Notes: generated by a model not told the origin, from the letters alone. A stretch of 64,000 bases of DNA from Streptomyces sp. G-G2 (GCF_030063135.1 NZ_JASISO010000010.1:87876-151875); one strand, 5' to 3'. Counted from the first letter of the stretch, positions 17,098 through 25,625 are shown. Numbers and translations: made by a program.

Positions 17098-17118
17098 AAC
17101 GCCATTGTTGCGTAATTA
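17097..17118. promoter_or_regulatory. SufR operator and -10 box of the suf operon
   Basis: CAAC-N6-GTTG (17097-17110) is the palindrome reported for SufR-family repressors. It overlaps the sufR start codon and lies just downstream of TAATTA (17113-17118), a probable -10. Binding here would block initiation, so the operon should be autorepressed. Confidence 0.65.
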
Positions 17119-17230
17119 CCCGGGAGGCGACAAGCCGTGTCGGAGGACACCCGTGGTGGCCTCTATCACTAAGGGTTACCTAATCTATGCACGCAGAGTC
17201 ACGAGCGGGCCGGGAGCGGAACGGCGGGGA

Positions 17231-18022
17231 TCACGCGGACGCCACGGCGCCGCGATCACGGCGCGCCCCTCCGGCGAACCAGTACACGGCTCCCACCAGC
17301 AGGCCCCCGCCCACGATGTTCCCGGGCACGGTGAACATCAGGTTCCGGAAAAGGTCGCCGAACCCGGCCCGCCCGTCCAGGATCGCCAGGCTGAACACCG
17401 CCATGTTCGCTACGCAGTGTTCGAAACCGACCGCCACGAAGACGGCGACGGGCAGCCACAGGACGAAAATCTTGGCCGCGTCGCCGCGCGCCCGGGTGAA
17501 CATCCAGATCGCCAGGCACACCAGCATGTTGCAGAGCACCGCGCGCCAGAACAGCTGACCGCCGCCGAGCGCCGTCTTCCCGTGCACCATCTCGGCGAGC
17601 ATGGCCCGCGCGGACGGCGAGGAGGTCACTCCCGATGCGTGCACCATGGCGCCGAAACCGAAGGCCCCCACCAGATTGCCGGACAGCGAGAGCCCCCAGG
17701 AGGCCAGCAGGTCCTTGATCCCGGTGCGGCCGGACAGGGCGCCGACCAGCATGACCATCACATTGCTGGTGAAGAGCTGGGCCCCGGCGAACATCACGAT
17801 GGTCAGGGCGATCGGGAAGACCCCGCCCTCCAGCAGCTTCACCGCCGCCGACCCCTTGGCGACGAACGGCGAGACGGCGACGAGCAGCAGGACCTCCCCG
17901 ATCCCGATGTAGGCACCGGCCAGCATCGCCGAGACGGCATAGCGCGCCGGGTGCCCGAGATCGTGCGCCTTGTGCTCGGCCTGCCCCGAGGTGGCTTCGA
18001 CGTTTCGCGCGATGCTGTTCAC
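17231..18022 (-). CDS. Formate/nitrite transporter (FNT family)
   Basis: A 263-aa inner-membrane channel of the FocA/NirC family with six expected helices. Family motifs seen: AGAYIGIGEVLLL, FAGAQLFTSNVMVM (omega-loop region), GNLVGAF, and GFEHCVANMAVFS, with the central-pore His in GFEHCVANM. It should conduct formate, nitrite or related small anions. No neighbour supplies nitrite or formate enzymes, so substrate choice is open. The promoter region faces an ABC exporter operon and contains redox-box-like sequence. Confidence 0.9.
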   Translation of the reverse strand: MNSIARNVEATSGQAEHKAHDLGHPARYAVSAMLAGAYIGIGEVLLLVAVSPFVAKGSAAVKLLEGGVFPIALTIVMFAGAQLFTSNVMVMLVGALSGRTGIKDLLASWGLSLSGNLVGAFGFGAMVHASGVTSSPSARAMLAEMVHGKTALGGGQLFWRAVLCNMLVCLAIWMFTRARGDAAKIFVLWLPVAVFVAVGFEHCVANMAVFSLAILDGRAGFGDLFRNLMFTVPGNIVGGGLLVGAVYWFAGGARRDRGAVASA

Positions 18023-18064
18023 CTTTCGAAGTTAGGCCCTCCCCGTTGGTCCGTTCGGTACGAA

Positions 18065-18110
18065 AAGGTCATGAATACCCGGACTCGTGACCTTCGGGAC
18101 CCAGGACTTA
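18065..18110. promoter_or_regulatory. Divergent promoter region of FNT and ABC genes
   Basis: AAGGTCATGA (18065-18074) and TCGTGACCTT (18085-18094) are an inverted repeat, 9 of 10 bases, spaced by 10 nt between the two start codons. It is followed by CTTCGGGAC (from 18092), which matches one half of the DevR/OsdR dormancy box; the second half is poor. Confidence 0.3.
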
Positions 18111-18130
18111 GGACCCCCTCGGCGCCTCCG

Positions 18131-18136
18131 TAGACT
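18131..18136 (+). promoter_or_regulatory. -10 box of the ABC exporter operon (leaderless pattern)
   Basis: TAGACT ends 7 nt before the ATG; TTAGGA stands 17 bp upstream as a weak -35. No ribosome site lies between. Confidence 0.4.
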
Positions 18137-18143
18137 CACCCGC

Positions 18144-19070
18144 ATGAGCAACGACCCCGCCGTGGAGATCCGCGGACTGGTGAAGCGGTACGGCACCAGA
18201 ACCGCGGTGGACGGCCTCGACCTCACCGTCCCGAGGGCCTCGGTGACCGCGGTCCTCGGTCCCAACGGCGCGGGCAAGACGACCACCGTGGAAATCTGCG
18301 AGGGCTACCGCCGCCCCGACGCCGGGACCGTCCGCGTCCTGGGCCTGGACCCGGCCGCCGACGCGCAGGCCCTGCGCCCGCGGGTCGGCGTGATGCTCCA
18401 GTCCGGCGGGGTCTACTCCGGCGCCCGCGCCGTCGAGATGCTCGAACACATGGCCAAGCTGTACGCCGACCCGCTCGACGTCGGCCTCCTGGTGGAGCGG
18501 CTCGGGCTCGGCAGCTGCGGCCGCACCGCCTACCGCCGGCTCTCCGGCGGCCAGCAGCAGCGCCTCGCCCTGGCCATGGCCGTCGTCGGCCGCCCCGAGC
18601 TGGTCTTCCTGGACGAGCCGACGGCGGGACTGGACCCGCAGGCCCGCCGGGCCACCTGGGACCTCGTGCGGGAACTGCGCGCCGACGGGGTCGCCGTCGT
18701 GCTCACCACCCACCACATGGACGAGGCCGAGCAGCTCGCCGACGAGGTCGCCATCGTCGACGCGGGCCGGATCGTCGCTCACGGCAGCCCCGAGGGGCTG
18801 TGCCGCGGCGGCGCCGAGAACACCCTGCGATTCACCGGCCGCCCCGCCCTCGACCTCGCCTCGCTGCTCAAGGCGCTGCCCGACGGCACCCAGGCCGCCG
18901 AGACCAGCTCGGGCGTCTACCGCCTGACCGGCGAGATCGACCCGCAGCTGCTCGCCACCGTCGCCTCCTGGTGCGCCCAGCACGGGGTGATGCCGGACAG
19001 CCTCACCGTCGAGCGGCACACCCTCGAAGACGTCTTCCTCGAACTCACCGGCAAGGAGCTGCGGTCATGA
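18144..19070 (+). CDS. ABC exporter ATP-binding protein
   Basis: A 308-aa ATPase of the drug/antibiotic exporter (DrrA/CcmA-like) class. Walker A is GPNGAGKTTTVEI, the signature RLSGGQQQRLALA, Walker B LVFLDEPTAGLDPQARR, and the H-loop LTTHHMDEAEQ. A C-terminal extension of ~80 residues ends VERHTLEDVFLELTGKELR, typical of this class. Its stop overlaps the permease ATG (ATGA). Substrate unknown; lipids, peptides or drugs are possible. Confidence 0.9.
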   Translation: MSNDPAVEIRGLVKRYGTRTAVDGLDLTVPRASVTAVLGPNGAGKTTTVEICEGYRRPDAGTVRVLGLDPAADAQALRPRVGVMLQSGGVYSGARAVEMLEHMAKLYADPLDVGLLVERLGLGSCGRTAYRRLSGGQQQRLALAMAVVGRPELVFLDEPTAGLDPQARRATWDLVRELRADGVAVVLTTHHMDEAEQLADEVAIVDAGRIVAHGSPEGLCRGGAENTLRFTGRPALDLASLLKALPDGTQAAETSSGVYRLTGEIDPQLLATVASWCAQHGVMPDSLTVERHTLEDVFLELTGKELRS

Positions 19071-19855
19071 GCAGCGGTACGTTCACCCCCCGGCCGGGGG
19101 CGGCGCCCGTGTCCCGGATGATCCTGGCGCAGACCGCGTTGGAGACCCGGATGCTGCTGCGCAACGGTGAGCAGCTGCTCCTGACCGTGATCATCCCGGC
19201 GCTGCTGCTCGTGCTGTTCTCGACCGTGGACATCGTGACCGTGACCGTGCCCGTTCGAGAGGGCGGGGCGGGACGGTCCGTGGACTTCCTCGCCCCCGGC
19301 ATCCTGGCCCTCGCGGTGATGTCCACCGCCTTCACCGGCCAGGCCATCGCCACCGGGTTCGACCGCCGCTACGGGGTGCTCAAGCGGCTCGGGGCGTCCC
19401 CGCTGCCGCGCTGGGCGCTGCTGGCCGCCAAGACCCTGTCGGTGCTGGTCACCGAAGTGCTCCAGGTGGCCCTGCTGTCGGTGATCGCCCTGGGGCTCGG
19501 CTGGTCCCCGCGCGGGAACCCCCTCGCCGTGGCCGCGCTGCTGCTGCTCGGCACGGCCGCGTTCTCCGGGCTCGGGCTGCTGCTGGCGGGCACCCTGAAG
19601 GCCGAGGTGACGCTGGCCGCCGCGAACCTGGTGTTCCTGCTGCTGCTGGTGGGCGGCGGGGTGATCGTGCCGATGGAGAAGTTCCCGGACGCGGTGCGTT
19701 CCGTACTGGAGCTGCTGCCGATCTCGGCCCTGTCCGACGGGCTGCGCGAGGTGCTCCAGCACGGGGCCGCGCTGCCGTGGGGCGACGCGGCCGTGCTGGC
19801 GGTGTGGGCGGCGCTGGGCCTGGGCGCGGCGGCGAAGTTCTTCCGCTGGGAGTAG
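19067..19855 (+). CDS. ABC-2 type permease
   Basis: A 262-aa membrane partner of the preceding ATPase. Six helices are predicted: LLLTVIIPALLLVLFSTVDI, ILALAVMSTAFTGQAIATGF, a conserved EYRNGLLR-like loop seen as FDRRYGVLKRLGASPLPRWA, then three C-terminal spans ending at the short positively charged tail KFFRWE. Translational coupling to the ATPase supports one transporter dimer. Confidence 0.88.
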   Translation: MSSGTFTPRPGAAPVSRMILAQTALETRMLLRNGEQLLLTVIIPALLLVLFSTVDIVTVTVPVREGGAGRSVDFLAPGILALAVMSTAFTGQAIATGFDRRYGVLKRLGASPLPRWALLAAKTLSVLVTEVLQVALLSVIALGLGWSPRGNPLAVAALLLLGTAAFSGLGLLLAGTLKAEVTLAAANLVFLLLLVGGGVIVPMEKFPDAVRSVLELLPISALSDGLREVLQHGAALPWGDAAVLAVWAALGLGAAAKFFRWE

Positions 19856-19972
19856 CCGCTCGGGAGTGACCGGTTCCGTATTGCGCCGGGAGAGAAGGCC
19901 TTCCCCCCGCGGCGGCCTTCCCACGAGGATGTACGCCTCGTACGACACGGAGCCGGGGGGCTGGGGGCGGGC

Positions 19973-21130
19973 ATGGGGCAGCGAGAGGCCGTACTGCGGC
20001 TGGACGAGCAGTGGGCGCGGATCCGGTCGGGCGCCGCGCACGCGGAGCCCGGGGAGCGCGACCGGCTGCTCGGCGAGCTGATCTCCGCGCTGCGGGAACC
20101 CGCGCGCGGCGACCCCGAGTGCGCGGCCCGGCTCGGCCTGCGCCTGGGCGACCTCGCGGCCCGCCGGTTCGCCGACGGGGACCGGGCCGGGGCACTGTCC
20201 GCCCTGGAGGAGGGCCTGCGGCACGCGCAGCAGGCCGCAGGGCACTCCGCCGAGTACGCCCGCTGGTACGCCCGGGGCCTGATCAACCAGGGGGTCTGGC
20301 TGGCCTGGCCGCTGAGCGACGCGGACCGGCTGCCCCGGCACCCGCTGGGCGCGGCGGCCGAGGAGGGCCCGAGCCCGATGGAACGGGCGGCGGGCGAGCG
20401 GGCCGTGGACGTGACCCGCACGGCGGTGGACGTCCTGGCGGGGCTGGACCCGCACGATCCGGTCAATCAGCGGGGGCTGGCCCAGGCCAAGGTGTTCCTC
20501 GGGGACCGGCTCGCCGAGCTGGGTCTGGCCGAGGACTCGGTGGCGTGGGCGGTGGACGCGGAGCGGGACTTCCGCAGGCTGCTCCAGGTGAGCCCGGGCG
20601 CGGAGGAGGCCCAGGAGGCCGAGGACGCGCTGGCGCACATCGGGCGGCAGCTGGAACTGCGGCTGCGCTTCCTCGACTTCGAGTCGCTGGTGGGGCTGCG
20701 CGCGGACGGGCTGCTGCCCGAACGGCTGCTGCCGCAAGCGGTGCTGGCCGCCCGGATCCAGGGGGTGGAGGCGGAGCTGATCGCGGCGCGGCTGCGGCTG
20801 GACTCCGACCGGGTGGCCGAGACGCTGGCCGCCGTGCCGTGGCTGGCGGTGTGGCGCTTCGACGTCCGCGGCCCTGACGGGCTGTGGAACGTACAGGGAC
20901 ATCCCTGGCACGGCTCAGCAGAGGTGACGAACAGGACAGCTGAGGACGTAGCGGCTGAATTGTTCCGCGGGTTCTCCGAGTCGCCCGACTACCCGGGCCC
21001 GGGAGCGCATTGGCGGATCCGGGTGTGGTGGCAGGAGGAAGGCGACCCGGCGGGGGCCCGGTTCCGGCTGATGATCGCCCCCGAGACCTCAAGTGACGCG
21101 CCTGACACACCTGACGTCACCCCCTCGTGA
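19973..21130 (+). CDS. Unrecognised helical (TPR-like) protein, 385 aa
   Basis: Function unknown. The N-terminal ~280 residues are almost wholly alpha-helical with TPR-like spacing (CAARLGLRLGDLAARRFADG, DRAGALSALEEGLRHAQQAA, FLGDRLAELGLAEDSVAWAV). The C-terminal ~90 residues look different and beta-rich (VWRFDVRGPDGLWNVQGHPW, then WRIRVWWQEEGDPAGARF). No signal peptide or membrane span. It has a G-rich ribosome site before ATG. It lies 117 bp after the ABC permease and 33 bp before ctaA, same strand; the link to either is unknown. Confidence 0.65.
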   Translation: MGQREAVLRLDEQWARIRSGAAHAEPGERDRLLGELISALREPARGDPECAARLGLRLGDLAARRFADGDRAGALSALEEGLRHAQQAAGHSAEYARWYARGLINQGVWLAWPLSDADRLPRHPLGAAAEEGPSPMERAAGERAVDVTRTAVDVLAGLDPHDPVNQRGLAQAKVFLGDRLAELGLAEDSVAWAVDAERDFRRLLQVSPGAEEAQEAEDALAHIGRQLELRLRFLDFESLVGLRADGLLPERLLPQAVLAARIQGVEAELIAARLRLDSDRVAETLAAVPWLAVWRFDVRGPDGLWNVQGHPWHGSAEVTNRTAEDVAAELFRGFSESPDYPGPGAHWRIRVWWQEEGDPAGARFRLMIAPETSSDAPDTPDVTPS

Positions 21131-21151
21131 AAATTTGCACAAGGCGCCGCC

Positions 21152-21157
21152 TACGAT
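21152..21157 (+). promoter_or_regulatory. -10 box of ctaA (leaderless pattern)
   Basis: TACGAT ends 6 nt before the GTG start of ctaA, and no ribosome site is present, so the message probably starts at the start codon. Confidence 0.5.
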
Positions 21158-21163
21158 AGGGGC

Positions 21164-22126
21164 GTGTTCTCCCCACTCGCTTATATCGCCAGCCGCTGGA
21201 CCCCGTCACCGCGGATCGTCCAGCGGGCCGCGCTCGCCGCCGTCGTGATGAGCGTGGTCATCGTCGTCACCGGCGGCGCGGTCCGCCTGACCGGCTCCGG
21301 CCTGGGCTGCGACACCTGGCCCAAGTGCACCGACGACAGCCTCTTCGCGACGCCCGCCCAGGGCTTCCACGGGGCCATCGAATTCGGCAACCGCATGCTG
21401 ACGTACGTCCTGTGCGCGGCCGTCGGCTGGGGCATCATCGCGGCCCGCTCGGCCACGCCGTGGCGGCGCTCGCTCACCAAGCTCGGGTGGACCCAGTTCG
21501 TCATCGTGATGGGGAACGCCGTACTCGGCGGCATCACCGTGATGACCGGCCTCAACCCCTACAGCGTGGCCGGGCACTTCCTGCTCGCCACCTCGTTGAT
21601 CACCGTCACCACGATCACCTGGCAGCGCACCCGCGAGGGTGACACCGCCCCCCGGCCGCGGGTGCCGGCGCCGGTGCGCAAGCTGTCGTGGGCACTGCTC
21701 GCCTTCGCGCTCCTCCTGATCGCGGCGGGCACGGTGGTCACCGGGTCCGGTCCGCACGCGGGCGACAGCAGCGACATCAAGCGGATGCCGCTGGACTGGG
21801 CGACCACCGCCCACGTGCACGCCATCGCCGCCTGGGTGGTCTGCGCGCTCGCCGTCGCGATGTGGCTGGTCCTGCGCGTGGTGGACGCCCCGGACGACAC
21901 CCGGGCGCGCGCGCGTGACCTGCTGATCGTGCTGCTCGCCCAGGGCGTGGTCGGCTACGTCCAGTTCTTCACCAAGCTGCCCGAGGCGCTGGTGGCCGCC
22001 CACATGCTCGGCTCCTGCCTGGTCTGGATCGCCGTCCTGCGGGTGGCGCTGAGCCTGCGCGAACGGCCCGCTGAGCGGGCGGAGATCCCGGCTCAGGCCG
22101 ACCCGGCGCTGTCCGCCTCGGTCTAA
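21164..22126 (+). CDS. ctaA: Heme A synthase
   Basis: A 320-aa COX15/CtaA membrane protein that oxidises heme O to heme A for the aa3-type cytochrome oxidase. Eight helices are expected. Visible signatures: RLTGSGLGCDTWPKC (loop cysteine pair), HGAIEFGNRMLTYVL (heme-ligand His and conserved Glu), VAGHFLLATSL, TTAHVHAIAAW and VAAHMLGSCLVW (heme His). The start is GTG. ctaB, which makes heme O, lies nearby on the other strand. Its stop codon overlaps that of the convergent amidohydrolase gene. Confidence 0.93.
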   Translation: MFSPLAYIASRWTPSPRIVQRAALAAVVMSVVIVVTGGAVRLTGSGLGCDTWPKCTDDSLFATPAQGFHGAIEFGNRMLTYVLCAAVGWGIIAARSATPWRRSLTKLGWTQFVIVMGNAVLGGITVMTGLNPYSVAGHFLLATSLITVTTITWQRTREGDTAPRPRVPAPVRKLSWALLAFALLLIAAGTVVTGSGPHAGDSSDIKRMPLDWATTAHVHAIAAWVVCALAVAMWLVLRVVDAPDDTRARARDLLIVLLAQGVVGYVQFFTKLPEALVAAHMLGSCLVWIAVLRVALSLRERPAERAEIPAQADPALSASV

Positions 22127-23247
22127 CGCCGGTCCAGCCCGTAGACGCGGCGGGCGTTGCCCGCCGCGAGCAGGGCCGCGACGCGTTCGGCGTCCCGCCA
22201 GGACCAGGCGCCGTCGGCGACCCAGCCGCCCAGGACCCGGCTCAGCGCGTCCCGGAACACCCGGGCCGCGACCACGTGCAGTTCGGGCAGCTCCCGGCCG
22301 CCGCTGGAGAACATCAGCTTGCCGAAGGGCGCCAGCTCCAGCAGTTCCGCCAGCACCTCCCCGGCCCGCGCCCCGGTCCGGGCGAGGGCCGGCCCCAGGT
22401 CGGCGTACACGTGCGGGAAGGCGGCCGCCAGGTGCGCGGCCTGCCGGTGGTACGGATAGCCGTGCAGCAGGACCAGGTCGCCCCCCAGGCCCGCCGTCGC
22501 CCGTACGAAGTCCGTGAGCAGCGCGGGATCGCCCCGGTCGAGGCGCTCGCGCGGATCCCCGGCGCCCGCGTGCAGCTGGAGGGGCAGGCCGGACTCGACG
22601 GCCCGCCACAGCAGATGGCGCAGGAGTACCGGATCCCGCACGGCCCCGCCCTTGACCCGCCGGGCCAGCCAGCGGGCCGCCGCCGCCCGCACCTCGTCGG
22701 GACCGGGCGGCCCGGGCGCGAAGGCCAGGGCCGGGACGTGGCCGGACCTCGCGCCCGCGCCGCAGGTGAAGGCCACGGCCCCGGCCGCCGCGTGCTGGAG
22801 CGCCTCGGCGAGGTTGACGACGAACCCCTCGGCGGTGCCGGAGGTGTCGGCGACCTGCTCGGCCAGTGACTCCAGCCGGACGCTCTCGTGGGCCTCGGCG
22901 TCCCCGGCCAGGGCCAGCTCCTTGGGGCCGGTCAGGTCCCCGGGCGGCCCGGTGTCCACGAGGTAGGCGGCGATCCCGGACCCCCGCAGCAGCCGCCGCG
23001 CCGACTCCGCCGGGCCGAGTTCGCGGCGGCGGGCCAGGTAGTGCGCGGGCGGACAGTGGGCGTCCAGCCCGAGCAGCGGCGGGCACCAGCGGCGCACGGC
23101 GAAGCCGGCCTGGCTGTCGAAGAAAGTGGTCCCGGCGGCGGCCGGTCCCACCGACCGGCCCAGGAGGGCCTCGAAGCTACCGAGACCGAGGTCCGTGCGG
23201 AGCACCCCGTGGCAGTACTGGTCGACCAGGGGCGGCGTTTCGATCAT
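22123..23247 (-). CDS. FluG-like amidohydrolase (amidohydrolase_2 family)
   Basis: A 374-aa TIM-barrel metal hydrolase resembling the N-terminal amidohydrolase domain of FluG-type proteins. Features: DQYCHGVL near the start (HxH is replaced by YCHG), LPLQLHAGAGDP (metal His), LVLLHGYPYHRQAAHLA (His), HVYADLGPALA and FGKLMFSSGGRELPELHVVA (Asp replaced by Ser/Gly in SSGG, where relatives usually show S-DG). Substrate unknown; gamma-glutamyl compounds are possible from the family. The ATG at MIETPPLVDQ is preferred over upstream in-frame starts. Not obviously linked to the heme genes around it. Confidence 0.75.
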   Translation of the reverse strand: MIETPPLVDQYCHGVLRTDLGLGSFEALLGRSVGPAAAGTTFFDSQAGFAVRRWCPPLLGLDAHCPPAHYLARRRELGPAESARRLLRGSGIAAYLVDTGPPGDLTGPKELALAGDAEAHESVRLESLAEQVADTSGTAEGFVVNLAEALQHAAAGAVAFTCGAGARSGHVPALAFAPGPPGPDEVRAAAARWLARRVKGGAVRDPVLLRHLLWRAVESGLPLQLHAGAGDPRERLDRGDPALLTDFVRATAGLGGDLVLLHGYPYHRQAAHLAAAFPHVYADLGPALARTGARAGEVLAELLELAPFGKLMFSSGGRELPELHVVAARVFRDALSRVLGGWVADGAWSWRDAERVAALLAAGNARRVYGLDRR

Positions 23248-23358
23248 CGGGGCATCCCGTTGCGGACGTGAGGGCGCGCTTCCACCCGTCCTAACGGATG
23301 AGCGGGGTGTGAGGTGTTGCTCGCGCTGTTGACCGAGCCCCACCCCCACCCCGCCTCC

Positions 23359-24342
23359 CTACTTCCCGCCGTCAGCCTCCGGCTCGGCGGCGGCGTCCTT
23401 CTCCGCCTCGGCCGGAGCCGCGGACGCGGGAGCGTCAGCCTCCGGCTCGGCGGCGGCCGCGGGCTCCGCGGCAGCGGTCGCGTCCTTCTCGGCGGCGGAA
23501 GCCTCACCCTTCGACGCGGCGGCAGCCGCCAATGCCGCGGCGGCGGCAACTTCACCCTCCGACTCCGCCGGACCTGTTGACGCGGCAGCGGCGGGCTTCG
23601 GCTCGGCGGTCTTCGGCTCGGCGGCAGCCGCGGGCTCCGCAGGAGCGGCGGTCGGCTTCGGCTCCGCAGGAGCAGCCTCGGCGGCGGGCTTCACCTCGGC
23701 GGGAGCCGCGGCGGCAGCGGGCTTCGGCTCCGGGGCGGCGGTCGGCTTCGGCTCCGCAGGAGCAGCCGTTGCGGCGGGCTTCACCTCGGCGGGAGCCGCA
23801 GCAGCGGCGGGCTTCACCTCGGCGGCGGCGGTCGGCTTCGGCGCCGCAGGAGCAGCCGTTGCGGCGGGCTTCACCTCGGCGGGAGCCTCGGCGGCAGCGG
23901 GCTTCGGCTCCGGGGCGGCAACCGCGGGAGCCGCGGGCTTCGCCTCGGCGGGGGCCGGGGCTACCGGCGCGGGCTCCGGCAGCGCCTCGGCGGCCGTCGG
24001 GACGGGCGGGTTCGGGGGGCCGCCCAGTTGGATGCCCGCCATCCGGGTCCACTCGTACGGACCCGTCCGCACCCGCGCCGCCATCTCGCCGTCGAAGGCG
24101 TCCCGGAGCGTCAGCCCCGCCTTCGCCGCCGCGAGCTTCGCGATCTCGTGGCCCGGGGCCACCAGGTCGCCCCAGCCCCCGTCGGCGCCGACGAGCACGA
24201 TCCGGGTGCCCACCTGGCCGATGTACGCGAGCTGACCCTCGGCGCCGCCGTGCTGCTTGGCGAAGGCGTCGATCTGCTTGGCCAGCTTCGCCGCGGTGCG
24301 GTCCTGCTTCTTGTCGGGAGTGACTGCTGCGGTTTCTGCCAT
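23359..24342 (-). CDS. Ala/Pro/Lys repeat protein with small N-terminal domain
   Basis: A 327-aa protein of unknown function. Residues 1-110 form a compact domain (KLAKQIDAFAKQHGGAEGQL, AYIGQVGTRIVLVGADGGWG, VRTGPYEWTRMAGI). Residues ~115-327 are low complexity: repeated APAEVKPAA, APAEPKPTA and EPKPAAA blocks, giving a long extended tail rich in Ala, Pro, Glu and Lys. DNA encoding the tail is itself repetitive, so length variation between strains is likely. No signal peptide. I start at 24342 because TAGCAT ends 7 nt upstream; an ATG 9 nt earlier also fits. It lies 24 nt before ctaB's end. Confidence 0.7.
   Translation of the reverse strand: MAETAAVTPDKKQDRTAAKLAKQIDAFAKQHGGAEGQLAYIGQVGTRIVLVGADGGWGDLVAPGHEIAKLAAAKAGLTLRDAFDGEMAARVRTGPYEWTRMAGIQLGGPPNPPVPTAAEALPEPAPVAPAPAEAKPAAPAVAAPEPKPAAAEAPAEVKPAATAAPAAPKPTAAAEVKPAAAAAPAEVKPAATAAPAEPKPTAAPEPKPAAAAAPAEVKPAAEAAPAEPKPTAAPAEPAAAAEPKTAEPKPAAAASTGPAESEGEVAAAAALAAAAASKGEASAAEKDATAAAEPAAAAEPEADAPASAAPAEAEKDAAAEPEADGGK
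23640..23960. repeat. Imperfect tandem repeats encoding Ala/Pro/Lys blocks
   Basis: Several near-identical stretches, each with GGCGGGCTTCACCTCGGCGG followed by the GGCTTCGGCTCC theme, recur every ~80-100 bp. They encode the repeat tail on the minus strand and are not intergenic. Confidence 0.6.
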
Positions 24343-24349
24343 GGACGGC

Positions 24350-24355
24350 ATGCTA
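24350..24355 (-). promoter_or_regulatory. -10 box of the repeat-protein gene (leaderless pattern)
   Basis: TAGCAT on the minus strand ends 7 nt before the ATG at 24342, which favours that start over the ATG inside the hexamer. Confidence 0.35.
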
Positions 24356-24366
24356 CCGGCGAGTAA

Positions 24367-25305
24367 TCACCGGAGGAAGGGATCCACGGCCACCGCCACG
24401 AACAGCAGCGACACATAGGTGATCGACCAGTGGAACAGCCGCATCTCCTTGAGCTTGGCGCCCGTCACCCCGGACTTCGCCCGGGCGTGCAGCGCGTGGG
24501 CCTCCCACAGCCACCAGCCACCGGCCAGCAGCGCCACCGAGGTGTAGAGCCACCCCGTGTAGCCCAGCGGGGTCAGCAGCAGCGAGACCGCCACCATCAC
24601 CCAGCTGTAGAGGACGATCTGGCGCGCCACCACCTGGTTGCCCGCGACCACCGGCAGCATCGGCACGCCGACCCGCGCGTAGTCGTCCTTCACCTTCATC
24701 GACAGCGGCCAGTAGTGCGGCGGCGTCCAGAAGAAGATGACGAGGAAGAGGATGAGCGCGGCCCAGGAGACCTCGTTCTTCACCGCCGACCAGCCGATGA
24801 GCACCGGCATGCAGCCCGCGATGCCGCCCCACACGATGTTCTGCGAGGTGCGGCGCTTCAGCAGCATCGTGTAGACCACGACGTAGAAGAGGAGCGCGCC
24901 GAGGGAGAGCGCGGCCGACAGCCAGTTGACGAGCAGGCCGAAGAAGACGGTGGAGATCACCCCGAGGGAGATGCCGAAGACCAGGCATTCACGGGGGCTG
25001 ACCATGCCGGTCACCAGTGGCCGCTGCGAGGTCCGGTCCATCAGCGCGTCAATGTCGCGGTCGATGTACATGTTCAGCGCGTTCGCGCCGCCCGCGGACA
25101 GATAACCGCCGAGGCAGGTCGTGAGGACCAGCCACATCGGCGGAACACCCTGCTCGGCGAGGAACATCACCGGCACGGTCGTGATGAGCAGCAGCTCGAT
25201 GATCCGCGGCTTCGTCAGCGCCACGAAGGCCATGGCCCGGGCCCCGAACGGCCGGTGACCGGTAGGCCCGAGCACCCCCGCTGGACGGGATTCGACGGCC
25301 GTCAC
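24367..25305 (-). CDS. ctaB: Protoheme IX farnesyltransferase (heme O synthase)
   Basis: A 312-aa UbiA-family prenyltransferase that adds farnesyl to heme B, giving heme O for CtaA. The two Asp-rich sites are clear: [20 protein letters not shown] and the later [18 protein letters not shown], with the intervening helix loop containing [17 protein letters not shown]. About nine membrane helices. I start at GTG ([10 protein letters not shown]), since the in-frame upstream part lacks conserved features. It diverges from tkt across 320 bp. Confidence 0.93.
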   Translation of the reverse strand: MTAVESRPAGVLGPTGHRPFGARAMAFVALTKPRIIELLLITTVPVMFLAEQGVPPMWLVLTTCLGGYLSAGGANALNMYIDRDIDALMDRTSQRPLVTGMVSPRECLVFGISLGVISTVFFGLLVNWLSAALSLGALLFYVVVYTMLLKRRTSQNIVWGGIAGCMPVLIGWSAVKNEVSWAALILFLVIFFWTPPHYWPLSMKVKDDYARVGVPMLPVVAGNQVVARQIVLYSWVMVAVSLLLTPLGYTGWLYTSVALLAGGWWLWEAHALHARAKSGVTGAKLKEMRLFHWSITYVSLLFVAVAVDPFLR

Positions 25306-25625
25306 GCACACCCCTGACAGAGACTCCCAGCAAGCTCCGTCGCGGGCCCCATGACATGAGGGCCCGGTATGGACTTGCGCGTACCACGCCACTCTAGACG
25401 TTGCCCTTACGTCGCCCCGCGCGGGGGTCGCCACGTGTTGGACCGGTCGCGTCGCCCCGGACGGCCCCCGCGCGGACCTGCGGGGCGGTGAACCCGACGT
25501 GGCAAGGTGGTGACGGCATGGAGGCACTCGAATAGCTGCACGCCCCGGCGAGGGTAGGCTCGGAATCGCGCCGGTGCACGGTACGTCACCGGGATTCGAC
25601 ATGTGGAGAGGAGCCCTGACCCACG
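25306..25625. promoter_or_regulatory. Divergent promoter region between ctaB and tkt
   Basis: No gene seen. It must hold the leftward ctaB and rightward tkt promoters. A 7-bp hairpin (CGGGCCC, 25343-25349, with 25360-25366) lies near ctaB and TAGGCT (about 25555-25560) is a possible -10 for tkt. The tkt ribosome site GGAGAGGAG is followed by 12 nt before the GTG. Confidence 0.35.

Noticed and set aside
23640..23960. Regular repeats suggesting a CRISPR array or minisatellite
   Set aside because: Repeat lengths vary, spacers are not unique, and the stretch keeps an open frame encoding Ala/Pro/Lys blocks.
25306..25625. A small gene in the ctaB-tkt gap
   Set aside because: Short frames there lack ribosome sites and typical codon bias; it reads as a promoter region.
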